64,000 nt of DNA, from NCBI GenBank assembly GCA_030549495.1, contig JAUIRK010000894.1:1488001-1552000 (forward strand), given 5' to 3'. The translations under genes were made by a program, and so were the position numbers. Source of the DNA: Nectonema munidae. Lineage: Eukaryota > Nematomorpha > Nectonematoida > Nectonematidae. The notes below the pieces were generated by a model. The model ran no database searches. It was given only the letters and a program-made list of their open reading frames with translations, and had not been told where the DNA came from. Positions 21,601 to 27,681 of the stretch are shown one piece after another (positions within the stretch are counted from its first letter, which is position 1; each line of letters opens with the position of its first letter).

Positions 21601-23333
21601 ATTGTTGCCAAAAAAGTTCTTCACTACCAAAACAAATGTCTTCCACGTTTCCAGTTCCACTTCGTTCATTGAGTTTTTGAACTCTGGATCTCTGATGAGC
21701 TGACGGATCTGAGGACCATCAAAAATGCCAGCTTTCAACTTCTCTATGGTCAATCCTGGAAAAACCTGGCACAAGTAAGTGAAGCAGTCACCATCTTTGT
21801 CCAGAGCCTTGGTGAACTGCTTGATTAAGCCGAGCTTGATGTGCAGCGGTGGGAAGAGTATTCTGTCTCTGTCCACCAGAGGGTCGTTGATGACGTTTCT
21901 TTCTTTGCATGGCACCAATTCCTCCCACACAGGCCAGTCCTTCTTCGTGTAATGTTGAGTACGGTCCCTACTATCCCACATGCACAGAAAACATGGGTAC
22001 TTGGTGAAGCCAGACTGTTGTCCCAACAAAAAGTTTACCATCTTCAGGTCAACACAAATAAACCACTTATGCTGATCATAACCAATTTTCTCCAGCACAT
22101 ACTTATCCTTCAGTGTAGTTGAGTGAGTGATGGGTACAGAGGCAAACTGGTTGCCGTTGTGTAGCAGAACACATTTCAGTGATCGCTTGCTGCTGTCAAT
22201 GAACAGTCTCCAATCTTTGGGTTCGTACTGTAGCACTCCAAGCTTGAGCAGAAGCTGCGCAATATCAGCACAGTACACCAAGTCCTTCTCTTCAGAGAAT
22301 CCAAACTTCAGACTCCTCTTGCCGTTGGTCCACCCACGCAGAGTCTCGGTGCATGCTTTGCACACCATGTGTGGCGCCCAAGCTTTATCCTGGTCACCAA
22401 GTTTAATACCAAAATAAGCATGGTAAGCACGCCTTATGTAACTTGTGACTGGCTTCCTATTAGGAGCAATGGTGTATTCTCCACATATGTAGCAAAATAC
22501 ATCGGTCTTATTTCTGCACGATCTTCTGGTCGAAGCCATATCATTTACCTGCAAAACAAAAATAGGTACAAATTAGTCATAAATTAGCGCATGTAGGTAT
22601 TGTACATTCTTCAGAGTTCGTTATTTCAAGAAATACAACTTTTTACCTGAATACTTCTTGTCATTAAAATAATTATTTCCAATCAAAACAATTATTTGAC
22701 ATAACATTTTACCCCCACCAACTTCTTCTAAAATGCTCCACACATGCGTACATGTGAACAAAAATGTAAAAAACGACATGTGGCCATATCTCAAAAACTT
22801 GACCTGATTGAACAAAACTAATGTGAGTTTTGGATTCAGCGCATCAGATTCGTCCTAAATCAGCTTAAAAAATGCAGACAACAAATTTGTTGTTGACCAG
22901 TGTTATAGACGTGTGTGTGTGTATACTATACGTCTATATACATATATACACACATACATAACATACATACATATTGACATTAGACACCATAGATTGAAAT
23001 ATTTACATCTCAAAAATAAGGGTATAGCATCTCCATGCCATGAAAATTAATAGGTATTAAGACTTCATTTTGAATAGTTTTGTTGGTTATAATAAGTTAA
23101 CGTGTGTTTGATTAAAAGTATTCTTGACTTCATATAATTTGTTCATATTTTGTCAATAATTGGGATAAAACTTGTAACATTTTTATCCTTAATATAATGT
23201 ACATTAAATTCTTCTTTATTTTTTAGAAAATTTTTCACAACTCATATCACATAATGTTCTGAGCCAAGCAACTTACTTCTTGCAAAGATCCTACAATTTC
23301 AAATTTGTGAATATTCAAATTGAATATATTTAA
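514..23333 (+). CDS. SLC30A: Zinc transporter, SLC30/ZnT (CDF) family, N-terminal exon(s) missing
   Basis: Seven exons (514-660, 2484-2661, 6787-6890, 12738-12841, 16108-16213, 18256-18390, 23227-23333) join in one frame; every donor/acceptor pair agrees in phase. They encode about 293 residues. CDF proteins are Zn2+/H+ antiporters that load zinc into vesicles or the Golgi. Visible hallmarks: TM2 with DAAHMVSD and TM5 with HVVGD, the paired HxxxD zinc site; TM3-TM4 in the second exon; a histidine-bearing cytosolic loop (HSHGKGHDHGEDC); TM6 in the fifth exon; and a C-terminal ferredoxin-like domain ending FKFVNIQIEYI-stop. The order matches vesicular SLC30A2/3/4/8 proteins. About 80-100 residues (cytosolic N-terminus and TM1) should lie left of the window. 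Both zinc-site motifs are intact, so I see no sign of pseudogenisation. Which SLC30A paralogue it is cannot be decided here. Confidence 0.93.
661..2483. other. Zinc transporter intron, no recognised content
   Basis: AT-rich intron. No protein similarity, element termini or RNA gene were recognised on either strand. The short open frames at 1603-1788 and 1883-2104 have AT-driven composition and no family pattern. Confidence 0.6.
2484..2661 (+). CDS. SLC30A: ZnT exon: TM3 and most of TM4
   Basis: The exon is 178 bp with donor GTAACT and phase 2+2. It encodes two hydrophobic helices separated by a short charged loop (RSAVDRILTLNFEINTK), as between TM3 and TM4 of ZnT proteins. The acceptor was chosen among three nearby AGs because only 2483 keeps the phase with the upstream exon; this puts AAN after the KR of FGWKR. 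An open frame on the opposite strand here is a shadow. Confidence 0.85.
3149..3216 (-). mobile_element. hAT-type MITE fragment (CAGTGACGTAGCTAG end)
   Basis: It starts with CAGTGACGTAGCTAG and contains a run ending in GGGGCCGTGTCCCCC, then a GGTGCCCCC..ATGTACCTTAT stretch. This matches the reverse complement of the right end of the complete element at 42272-42485. The other terminus was not found, so the copy is truncated or decayed. Confidence 0.6.
5016..5314 (-). mobile_element. Short inverted-repeat element, AAGTGGT family, copy 1
   Basis: The ends read AAAGTGGTAA on the left and TGTAACCACTTT on the right, so short terminal inverted repeats are present. Interior stretches recur in opposite orientation at 58610-58862 and 62575-62780 and as a fragment at 7600-7660. 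No coding capacity. The superfamily is unknown. Confidence 0.55.
5499..5817. mobile_element. Possible hAT-like MITE (GGGCGGATCTAG / GAATCCGCGGCT ends)
   Basis: AAGGGCGGATCTAG near 5500 and CTGAATCCGCGGCT near 5815 resemble the imperfect inverted ends of common hAT MITEs. A G-rich run lies just inside the right end. I could not find a convincing target duplication. Confidence 0.35.
6100..6219 (+). mobile_element. Decayed piggyBac-like MITE, CCCTTTGAGGA family
   Basis: The right half (TATATAAAATTCCATTTGAAA, then AAATTCTGCTCCTCAAAGGG) matches the copies at 12320, 45354 and 47408. The left end is eroded. Confidence 0.45.
6787..6890 (+). CDS. SLC30A: ZnT exon: end of TM4 and histidine loop
   Basis: The exon is 104 bp, with an acceptor after TTAAG at 6786 and donor GTACTA. 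It encodes IVILLHSHGKGHDHGEDC, then a polar stretch rich in Glu, Asp and Asn. The His-rich cytosolic loop between TM4 and TM5 is typical of ZnT proteins and thought to bind zinc before transport. It is short here, with four His. Confidence 0.85.
6975..7106 (-). repeat. tRNA-derived SINE, family A, copy 1
   Basis: In reverse orientation this carries GGTTAGATACTGG (A-box-like) and GGGTTCGATCC (a pol III B box), followed by a body shared with copies at 7951, 17560 and 62061. Several dispersed copies in both orientations argue for a SINE rather than a tRNA gene. Confidence 0.7.
7600..7660 (-). repeat. Fragment of AAGTGGT-family element
   Basis: CCAAGAATAATAAAGGTATG and the following CATTGTTAC..TAACCATTTAAAGTAGT nearly duplicate 5252-5305. 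No ends are visible here. Confidence 0.5.
7951..8058 (+). repeat. tRNA-derived SINE, family A, copy 2
   Basis: GGTTGGTTAGATACTGGG and TTGGGTTCGATCC form the A/B-box-like head, and a body ending in TCAATGAAAAC is shared with the 17560 copy. It abuts the 3' truncation point of the LINE at 8059. Confidence 0.7.
9545..10685 (-). pseudogene. hAT-like transposase remnant inside the LINE
   Basis: Three overlapping minus-strand frames read consecutively: 10630-10292 (DEHINSEKFTRLIDDITKEY), 10440-10258 (LFPNLFHITCFSHLLHNC) and 10298-9828 (IGYPPFPIVTRWTSWLEAAI). The RW..WL.AA.YY pattern and the HITC.SH..H motif are typical of eukaryotic hAT transposases of the DUF659-like kind. At least two frameshifts separate the frames. 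The dimerisation domain is not seen. Limits are set by where LINE-like sequence stops and resumes. A shorter paralogous piece is at 48600-48880. Confidence 0.7.
11114..11128 (+). repeat. Target-site duplication, left copy
   Basis: TTAGGATATGATTGA, 15 bp, is identical to 11712-11726 and brackets the RTE LINE insertion. Confidence 0.9.
11129..11711 (+). mobile_element. 5'-truncated RTE/CFDP2-like LINE with (GAA)n tail
   Basis: The insertion starts inside the reverse transcriptase of an RTE-clade element: DDLVIIADSEKEIQERLF includes the catalytic DD of the palm, then LNSCKTEVMKVS and FKYLGSVIEKEGG (thumb). After a short deletion the C-terminal tail GKRKRGRQRMRSGDDLEESM is readable to a stop near 11683, in another frame. 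The 3' end is a short GAA repeat. Flanking 15-bp direct repeats are perfect, so insertion into the older Jockey-like LINE was fairly recent. Typical products of such fragments are annotated as craniofacial development protein 2-like. Confidence 0.85.
11712..11726 (+). repeat. Target-site duplication, right copy
   Basis: TTAGGATATGATTGA, directly after the GAA tail, matches 11114-11128 exactly. Confidence 0.9.
12320..12428 (+). mobile_element. piggyBac-like MITE, CCCTTTGAGGA family
   Basis: It begins CCCTTTGAGAATCAG and ends TTCTGTTCCGCAAAGG, imperfect inverted repeats. The interior TATATAAAATGCCATTGGAA matches the copies at 6100, 45354 and 47408. Confidence 0.5.
12738..12841 (+). CDS. SLC30A: ZnT exon: TM5 with second HxxxD motif
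   Basis: The exon is 104 bp, with donor AAC|GTAAGT and an acceptor after GTGGAAG. It encodes LALKAVHIHVVGDIIQSVGV and on to FIYYN. HVVGD is the second half of the tetrahedral transport zinc site. An open frame begins further upstream, but the family alignment and phase place the exon start at 12738. Confidence 0.92.
12842..16107. other. Zinc transporter intron
   Basis: The intron contains the ACAATTTGGTAC element, C-rich patches at about 14341-14361 and 14957-15010, and a hAT-MITE-like end in reverse orientation at 15730-15775 (CAGTGACGATTCTAG). Nothing else was recognised. Confidence 0.5.
12933..14005. mobile_element. Non-autonomous DNA transposon with ACAATTTGGTAC termini
   Basis: The left end reads TGTCTGACAATTTGGTACTA followed by a second GATAATTTGGTAC. 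The right end, reverse-complemented, reads GTGCTGGACAATTTG, then TTATTTGGTTTTAGATAATT and GGTACTAGGACAATTT. So both ends carry inverted arrays of a short ATTTGGTA-like motif. No transposase is readable; the minus open frame at 13107-13319 is unknown. Confidence 0.5.
16108..16213 (+). CDS. SLC30A: ZnT exon: TM6
   Basis: The exon is 106 bp, with an acceptor after CAATAG and donor GTAAGC. It encodes AKIIDPLITLLFSFIVLL and on to INILMEG, matching the DP-containing start of TM6 and the LMEG turn into the cytosolic domain. It is not in the longest local reading frame; it was recognised by family pattern and phase. Confidence 0.9.
16214..18255. other. Zinc transporter intron
   Basis: AT-rich, with SINE family A copy 3 at 17560-17681. 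Nothing else was recognised on either strand. Confidence 0.55.
17560..17681 (+). repeat. tRNA-derived SINE, family A, copy 3
   Basis: GGGTTAGATACTCGG, then TTGGATTCGATCCC, then a body with GTTCGATACAAGCG and TCGATGAAAACAC shared with copy 2. It is the best-preserved copy in the window. Confidence 0.75.
18256..18390 (+). CDS. SLC30A: ZnT exon: first part of C-terminal metal-sensing domain
   Basis: The exon is 135 bp, with acceptor CTTTTAG and donor GTAATT. It encodes GVPANIQYDNICKHLKKIP, then NVHNLCIWCINS and SAHLIV. This is the beta-alpha-beta start of the CDF cytosolic domain, with the usual VH.L.IW..N pattern. Confidence 0.92.
18587..18670 (+). repeat. Direct repeat, copy 1 of 2
   Basis: It shares CATTCTTCGTTTAGTGTCAT and the following CAAGTTTTTTT..AAATCATTTAAAATTCAAA with 20492-20571 in the same orientation. 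The two copies bracket about 1.8 kb. Confidence 0.7.
19948..20114. mobile_element. MITE with 30-bp terminal inverted repeats
   Basis: The left arm 19948-19977 starts CTATTAGGGGTCATTCACAA and continues TTGATGTCAA. The right arm 20085-20114 is its reverse complement with one mismatch (gacgtcaa versus gatgtcaa). The total is 167 bp with no coding capacity. The outer CTA or TA may belong to the target duplication. The superfamily is unassigned; GGGGTCATTCACAA ends are common in arthropod MITEs. Confidence 0.8.
20378..20784. mobile_element. Tigger/pogo-like MITE
   Basis: The left end GATCCTTTAAAACGCGGTA and the reverse complement of the right end GATCCTTTATAACACGGTTC form imperfect inverted repeats. 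A lone end of the same type occurs at 48070-48098 (CACAGTAGATCCTTTATAAC in reverse). The copy contains half of the 85-bp direct repeat. Confidence 0.5.
20492..20571 (+). repeat. Direct repeat, copy 2 of 2
   Basis: Second copy of the roughly 85-bp repeat at 18587, with a few substitutions. It lies inside the Tigger-like MITE, so copy 1 may mark a second, decayed MITE. Confidence 0.65.
20943..22902 (-). mobile_element. CACTG-ended DNA transposon (CACTA/CMC-like), 1960 bp
   Basis: The termini are a 13-bp perfect inverted repeat, CACTGGTCAACAA, at 20943-20955 and 22890-22902. TTA is duplicated immediately outside (20940-20942 and 22903-22905). CAC(T)-type ends with 2-3 bp target duplications are the hallmark of EnSpm/CACTA (CMC) transposons. 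Both subterminal regions carry TCAAGTCAGG/TCAGGTCAAG-type words. The element encloses one long minus-strand open frame (21301-22554). Confidence 0.75.
21301..22554 (-). CDS. Zinc-binding, possibly RNase H-like transposon protein, 417 codons
   Basis: Uninterrupted single-exon frame; the natural start is probably the Met at 22539 (MASTRRSCRNKTDVFCYICG). Paired cysteines sit at residues 21/24, 65/68 (HMVCKAC) and 188/191 (CFLC), so it likely binds zinc. LFIDSSKRSLKCVLLHNG (Asp120), WFICVDLK (Asp169) and SDKQGERFHQD (Glu368) could be the D, D, E of an RNase H-like transposase; this is inference. The C-terminus is basic (KKRKFKP). I recall the family as an uncharacterised protein present in many copies in invertebrate genomes. 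Compared with what I recall, residues after SLKFG (about 85) and after TTLKDKY look joined across in-frame deletions, so this copy may be shortened. Its higher GC and codon use contrast with the surrounding intron. It lies antisense inside a zinc transporter intron. Confidence 0.75.
   Translation of the reverse strand: MQVNDMASTRRSCRNKTDVFCYICGEYTIAPNRKPVTSYIRRAYHAYFGIKLGDQDKAWAPHMVCKACTETLRGWTNGKRSLKFGFSEEKDLVYCADIAQLLLKLGVLQYEPKDWRLFIDSSKRSLKCVLLHNGNQFASVPITHSTTLKDKYVLEKIGYDQHKWFICVDLKMVNFLLGQQSGFTKYPCFLCMWDSRDRTQHYTKKDWPVWEELVPCKERNVINDPLVDRDRILFPPLHIKLGLIKQFTKALDKDGDCFTYLCQVFPGLTIEKLKAGIFDGPQIRQLIRDPEFKNSMNEVELETWKTFVLVVKNFFGNNKARNYAELVNNMLTAFRNLGCNMSIKMHYLFSHMNWFPENLGSMSDKQGERFHQDMKEIETRYQGRWNAVMMADYCWNLKRELPAAEHSRSLKKRKFKP
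23227..23333 (+). CDS. SLC30A: ZnT terminal exon, stop codon
   Basis: The acceptor is TTTTTTAG, and two bases complete a Glu codon from the previous exon. The exon encodes NFSQLISHNVLSQATYFLQ and ends NFKFVNIQIEYI, then TAA. The F.F..IQIE ending is the usual last strand of ZnT proteins. The Cys-rich tail found in some vertebrate paralogues is absent. It was found by phase and family ending because the open frame is too short to stand out alone. Confidence 0.85.
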
Positions 23334-23359
23334 GAAAAGAATACTTGATTGTATTTACA

Positions 23360-23382
23360 AATAAATTTTCAAAACAAATAAA
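23360..23382 (+). promoter_or_regulatory. Candidate polyadenylation signals for the zinc transporter
   Basis: Two AATAAA hexamers, at 23360-23365 and 23377-23382, lie 27-49 bp past the stop codon. In AT-rich DNA such hexamers are common, so only the position argues for function. Confidence 0.4.
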
Positions 23383-23974
23383 TTTTATTCAATGTTTAGT
23401 CAGTAGAAAAACACAAATTTTATATACGAGATATGAGTTGTACGATCACAACCAGATAATGAGGGTTTCAAAGAGTACAGAGAGAAAGATATCCAAAAAA
23501 AATCCACAAGGATAGTGAAGACAAATAGTTGTTTCAAAAATTCAATACTTTTCCTAATATACTGCGACTCACTAAAGAAAATGGATTCACAACCAGGCAT
23601 ACGAGATGTGATTATAACCATTGATCAAAAATAGAACTTGATATACATCCAAAGATAGAGAAGAGGAAAATCAACAACCCTAAAATATTCAAAGCTCAGA
23701 ACATCTAGAAATTCCCATTTTTTTCATTAAAATCTTAAAATTTGAAATTTCTAAAAAGTTTTAAAAACTAAATTTATAAAATGAACGCGGTTTTAAAATT
23801 GCTAATATATTTTTTACAGGGGAGATGTGCATAGGGTTGAAATTTTTAAAGCACGAATTATTTAATGATCTCAATCATTAAAAAAGTTCGATCAAATTAT
23901 TGTTATGATGAAGGCATTAATAGCACAATGGTGGTGGAGAACATTCAAATAAACAATTAAGAAGAAAGGCTCAA

Positions 23975-24486
23975 ATTATAGCATTACAAGTTAAAGTGAA
24001 ATGTTTTCAAATTCAAGTGAAAAGTTTTCAAATTCAAGTGAAACGTTTTCAAGTTCAAGTGAAATGTTTTCAAGTTCAAGTGAATTTTTTTCAAGTTTTA
24101 TGTAGTTTTATTTTTAGGTTCAACTTGAAAACAAATTTTTTATTGAGTTTGAAAATATTCGATTTTTTGTTGAGAGAAGATACATTTAGAATTAAACATC
24201 TTTTACAAATTTTTAGAATTCTAAAAAAATTAAAAAATGCAAACTAAAAATTAATTTTTGTAAAAATATTTATTACCGATCTTAAAAAATTTTCAAGTCG
24301 ATTCTAAAGATAAAATACTCTTAAAACTTGAAAACGTCAATAAATTTGAAAACATTTCACTTAAATTTGTAAATATTTCACTTGAACTTGTAAAAGTTTC
24401 ACTTGAATTTAGAAACATTTCACTTGAACTTGAAAACATTTCACTTGAATTTAAAAACATTTCACTTAAACTTGTAATGTTATAAT
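23975..24486. mobile_element. Foldback-like element of inverted 21-bp tandem arrays
   Basis: The outer ends ATTATAGCATTACAAG and, reverse-complemented, ATTATAACATTACAAG are inverted repeats. Inside the left end the unit TTCAAGTGAAATGTTTTCAAG is tandemly repeated about four times (23995-24090). Inside the right end its reverse complement is repeated about six times (24325-24470). The centre, 24095-24320, is AT-rich and unique. Such long modular inverted repeats define foldback-type elements. The open frame here (KCFQVQVK repeats) is a by-product of the 21-bp unit. Confidence 0.75.
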
Positions 24487-24627
24487 AGGGCTGATCTCCA
24501 CAAATAGATAAGAGTCGCTGATTTATATTAATATTTCTAAATCACAACCAGTTCCTCTTGAGAGCTTATATGAGAAAAAGTCAATATATATATTCGAATA
24601 TATTCTATCATCTTAAATTTATATTAA

Positions 24628-24765
24628 CAGGTTATCGACCATAGTCGACATACGTCGACTTTACAAAAATGTTAATCGTCAGCTTTTATTAATGTTTTTT
24701 AATACAAAGCTTCTGCTTTATATTAGATATCGTCTGATTATTCTGGTCGTTAACGGGTTATAGGA
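24628..24765. mobile_element. Diverged TTAA-type MITE related to 50706-50842
   Basis: CTTCTGCTTTATATTAGATA, then TCGTCTGATTATTCTGGTCG, parallels the interior and right end of the 50706 element. The left end reads TTAACAGGTTATCGACCA and the right end GGTCGTTAACGGGTTATAGG. It is a decayed relative. Confidence 0.45.
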
Positions 24766-25189
24766 AAATAATATCCTTATAGTTTGAAATTTAAAAATTT
24801 ATAACTTGCATCCAGTTCTTTGCACAATTTCTTTCCTATTTATAATATCTTAATTTTGTTATTTCAATTATTCATGTTTTTTGAAAATTATATTATTCTT
24901 AGATAAGTTTAAATTTGATAATTTCAATTAAAATAAGATGTATGTTGCTTTTGCTTAAAGTTACTTTGTAAAAACTTAATGATGTTCACTATTGATGGTT
25001 TAATTTTAATGAAAGTTCCCTAAGATACAATAACCTAAAGTTACCTCTGCCTATAATAATCTTCGTGATAATTTCGTAAAACTAAAAATTAATTAATTTA
25101 TAAGTTCTTATATGGCAATAAATTTCCGATTGCATTTGTGAAAACATTATGAAATTAAGTATTAAGTAATATTTTCAATGAAGTGAAAG

Positions 25190-25730
25190 CAGAGGCGTAC
25201 CCAGCGGGGGGGGGGGGGGCTCAAATACTTTTTCTGCCCCCCCCCCCGCCAATTCATTTGGAATTTTTATTGTTTTGATATGTATGCTGTTGTTTGGCTG
25301 CCTCAATCCCTGTTTTTATATTCTTACTAGCAAAAACAAATATATAGAAGATTCTTTCCTCTAACTATGCTCAGTTAACGACTTTGTAACAACTGATATT
25401 ATAGCAATACAACTGTAAAACAAAGATTTTTAAGAAGTCAACGATGCTCAATGCTGCATGAAAGAAAGAAGAATTTGTTTCGTATTTGAAAGAGTATACA
25501 AAAAAAATTGTCAACAATGAAATATTTAAATTTTTCTTCCAAAAAAATAAATTTGTGTGATACTTCATGATTTCCAAATAAAAATATAAAAATTTTTTAT
25601 TGGAAATTCTTAAAATACATGTGCTTTACTACTTTAATTACATGTGCTACATTCTTTTTTGGTAAAAATGTCTGCTTTACGTATAAAAATGTCCGCCCGC
25701 CCCAAATTCTATTTTCTGGCTACGCCACTG
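25190..25730. mobile_element. hAT MITE, 541 bp, with 8-bp target duplication
   Basis: The ends CAGAGGCGTACCCAG and CTGGCTACGCCACTG are inverted repeats. AGTGAAAG is duplicated exactly outside (25182-25189 and 25731-25738), as expected for hAT. A run of at least 13 G sits just inside the left end, and a C run follows within 30 bp, so the end could form a G:C hairpin. No transposase is encoded. Confidence 0.9.
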
Positions 25731-26481
25731 AGTGAAAGTGGGTAAAGATAATTGCATTATTGTTGATTTTACTTAAGACATTACTCATATTGGATAAAAT
25801 ATCAAATTTATGTAAAAATATACAAAAAAATTAAAAATTTACGTCTTTTCTTTTTTCACTGAGATGAATTACAAAAATAGTGAACACATTAATTATTGTT
25901 AAACAATTTTAAACAACATTGACATTTAAGATTCTTTTGTCAAGCATTGGATAACACGGTAATGATGACATATAATCGATCTGGTATTGAAATTATTGCC
26001 AGAAGTCACACAAAGATTATATTTATGCAATGTACAGATCTATTACTATTTAAATTTAGCCGTTGTACATGCACGTTCAATAGATGCAGGTGTGTGTTAT
26101 TTTTTTTGCCACATCGGAGCGCTTATTCTTCTTTCAATCATTTTATCAATAGAGTAAATATTATAACGTTCAATCTTTTTGCGATGCTAACCATAAATGG
26201 CCGTGATTAGATTTACTGTTTAATTCTAGAGTTATATAAAATGATAGAATACCAATTGTTAGTAATTGTCACTCTGGTTGAAGAAATAATTGATTGATTA
26301 AAAAACTTCACTATATTTCAAAGCAATACAATTTCCTCAACATGTTAAATTAAGAATGATTGTGTTGTATTTGTTTGCTATATTTTTTCGATGTTGATGA
26401 CACTGAAGACAAGTATGGACACTTGCAAATTTTTTAGTTTATTCATACATTCAATCCAATATAATAGTTATCAAATATAGT

Positions 26482-27624
26482 CAGGGCCCGCGCGTCCTAT
26501 TAAAATTGGGGGCTTGAGCCCCCCCCCCCCCCCCACTCATAAAGTAAGCCCCCCTCTCCTTAAATGTGAGCTCCCCCCCTCTTATCAATCTCAAGTCACT
26601 GTAAAATAGACAATTTTGTTCCATTGTTTTTAATATAAACATCCAGCAATCAAGCAAGCATATCAACAAAGTTGGCAAGTGCTTAGATATTCCAATCCAA
26701 GTGTTATTTAATTAAAGCTTAGTCCTTCCTAAAATGGCTTCCTTTTACTTTCAATTCCTTTTCCATCAAGTTTTCCTCAATTAATCCCACACTGTTCTTC
26801 CTCAGATCCTCTTATCTTATTTCCTAACTCCTTCCAATACAGGCGTTTAAAAAATTTGTGGAAATTTCAAACAATATGTACTCAGAAGACACTAGAAGTC
26901 AAAGAAAAAAAAGTTTCCCTCAAAGATTGAGTGATTTTGAAGTTGATTCATCCATGAAGTCTAATTCTGATGATAATAATTCAAAAATTGCAAAAATTAG
27001 AAAAATATATTATGAATGCTTTGATTCAGTAATACAGGAAATTTTAAAAAGGTAAAAAATGATATATTACCATTTTGCTTAATGAGTTTTTGGAATTTTT
27101 CAGATTTGCAGATTTGATATTTTAAAGGAATTATATGCCATCAAGTTCGCCTGTAATGAGATCTTTCCTTTGTATATTGGTAATTATGATATTTTTACTA
27201 AAATATTATTTACTTTACAGTATATTTTTTAAGCTGCTTTAACAATAGGCATCAGCACAGCGTCGTGTGAAAGAAGTTTTTCAACACTTAAAAGAGTTTT
27301 CACTTCTTCACGACAGTCGATGCTGAGTGAAAGAAAAGAAAACTTGATAATTCTTTCTCAAGGGAAAAAACTCACCAAGAAAGTTACATTTGATGATTTC
27401 CTAAAGAATTTTAACAAAAAACCAAGAAGACTAACGTTAACTGTTTGAACATGGAATATTAATTTATTCACAATTTTTTAATAAAATGATTCTTTAATTT
27501 TTGTTTCTCAAAGATAGTTTTCAAATGATTTTCTATATCTATTTTTTGTCACATTGATAAAAGCTTTTTTTGAAAAAAACTTTAAGTGTATATTCAACAC
27601 ACTAGAAAGTTTGAGCCCCCCCCC

Positions 27625-27658
<34 letters not shown>

Positions 27659-27681
27659 AATTTTGGTTAGCGCGGGCCCTG
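26482..27681 (+). mobile_element. hAT transposon, internally deleted, C-tract ends
   Basis: The terminal inverted repeats are CAGGGCCCGCGC on the left and GCGCGGGCCCTG on the right. TATAGT is repeated outside (26476-26481 and 27682-27687); six bases is short for hAT but reported in subgroups. GGGGGCTTGAGCCCCC lies inside the left end, and a C run of about 40, broken by one A, lies inside the right end. It carries the transposase remnant at 26844-27448. Confidence 0.85.
26844..27448 (+). pseudogene. hAT transposase remnant with C-terminal dimerisation domain
   Basis: Readable pieces: 26858-27055 (LSDFEVDSSMKSNSDDNN and on to YYECFDSVIQEIL), 27105-27180 (CRFDILKELYAIKFACNEI) and 27238-27448. 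The last reads TIGISTASCERSFSTLKRVF with the conserved SCERSFS.LK and a following R..M...R, typical of the hAT C-terminal dimerisation domain (zinc-finger MYM/52 kDa repressor-like proteins), and ends at a TGA at 27446. Frameshifts or small introns separate the pieces. The N-terminal half with the first catalytic Asp is deleted. Confidence 0.85.

Larger units (their letters stand above)
18391..23226. other. Last zinc transporter intron, element-rich
   Basis: It contains an 85-bp direct repeat pair (18587, 20492), a 30-bp-arm MITE (19948-20114), a Tigger/pogo-like MITE (20378-20784), the CACTG-ended element (20943-22902) and a short GT/CATA-rich stretch at 22908-22995. Other parts are AT-rich and unexplained. 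Confidence 0.6.

Noticed and set aside
21841-22587. Plus-strand frames across the CACTG element
   Set aside because: Shadows of the 417-codon minus-strand protein.
23996-24247. Repetitive open frame (KCFQVQVK units)
   Set aside because: By-product of the 21-bp tandem units of the foldback element.
23995-24470. Regularly spaced repeats resembling a CRISPR array
   Set aside because: Units are contiguous with no unique spacers, occur in inverted arrays, and the window is eukaryotic.
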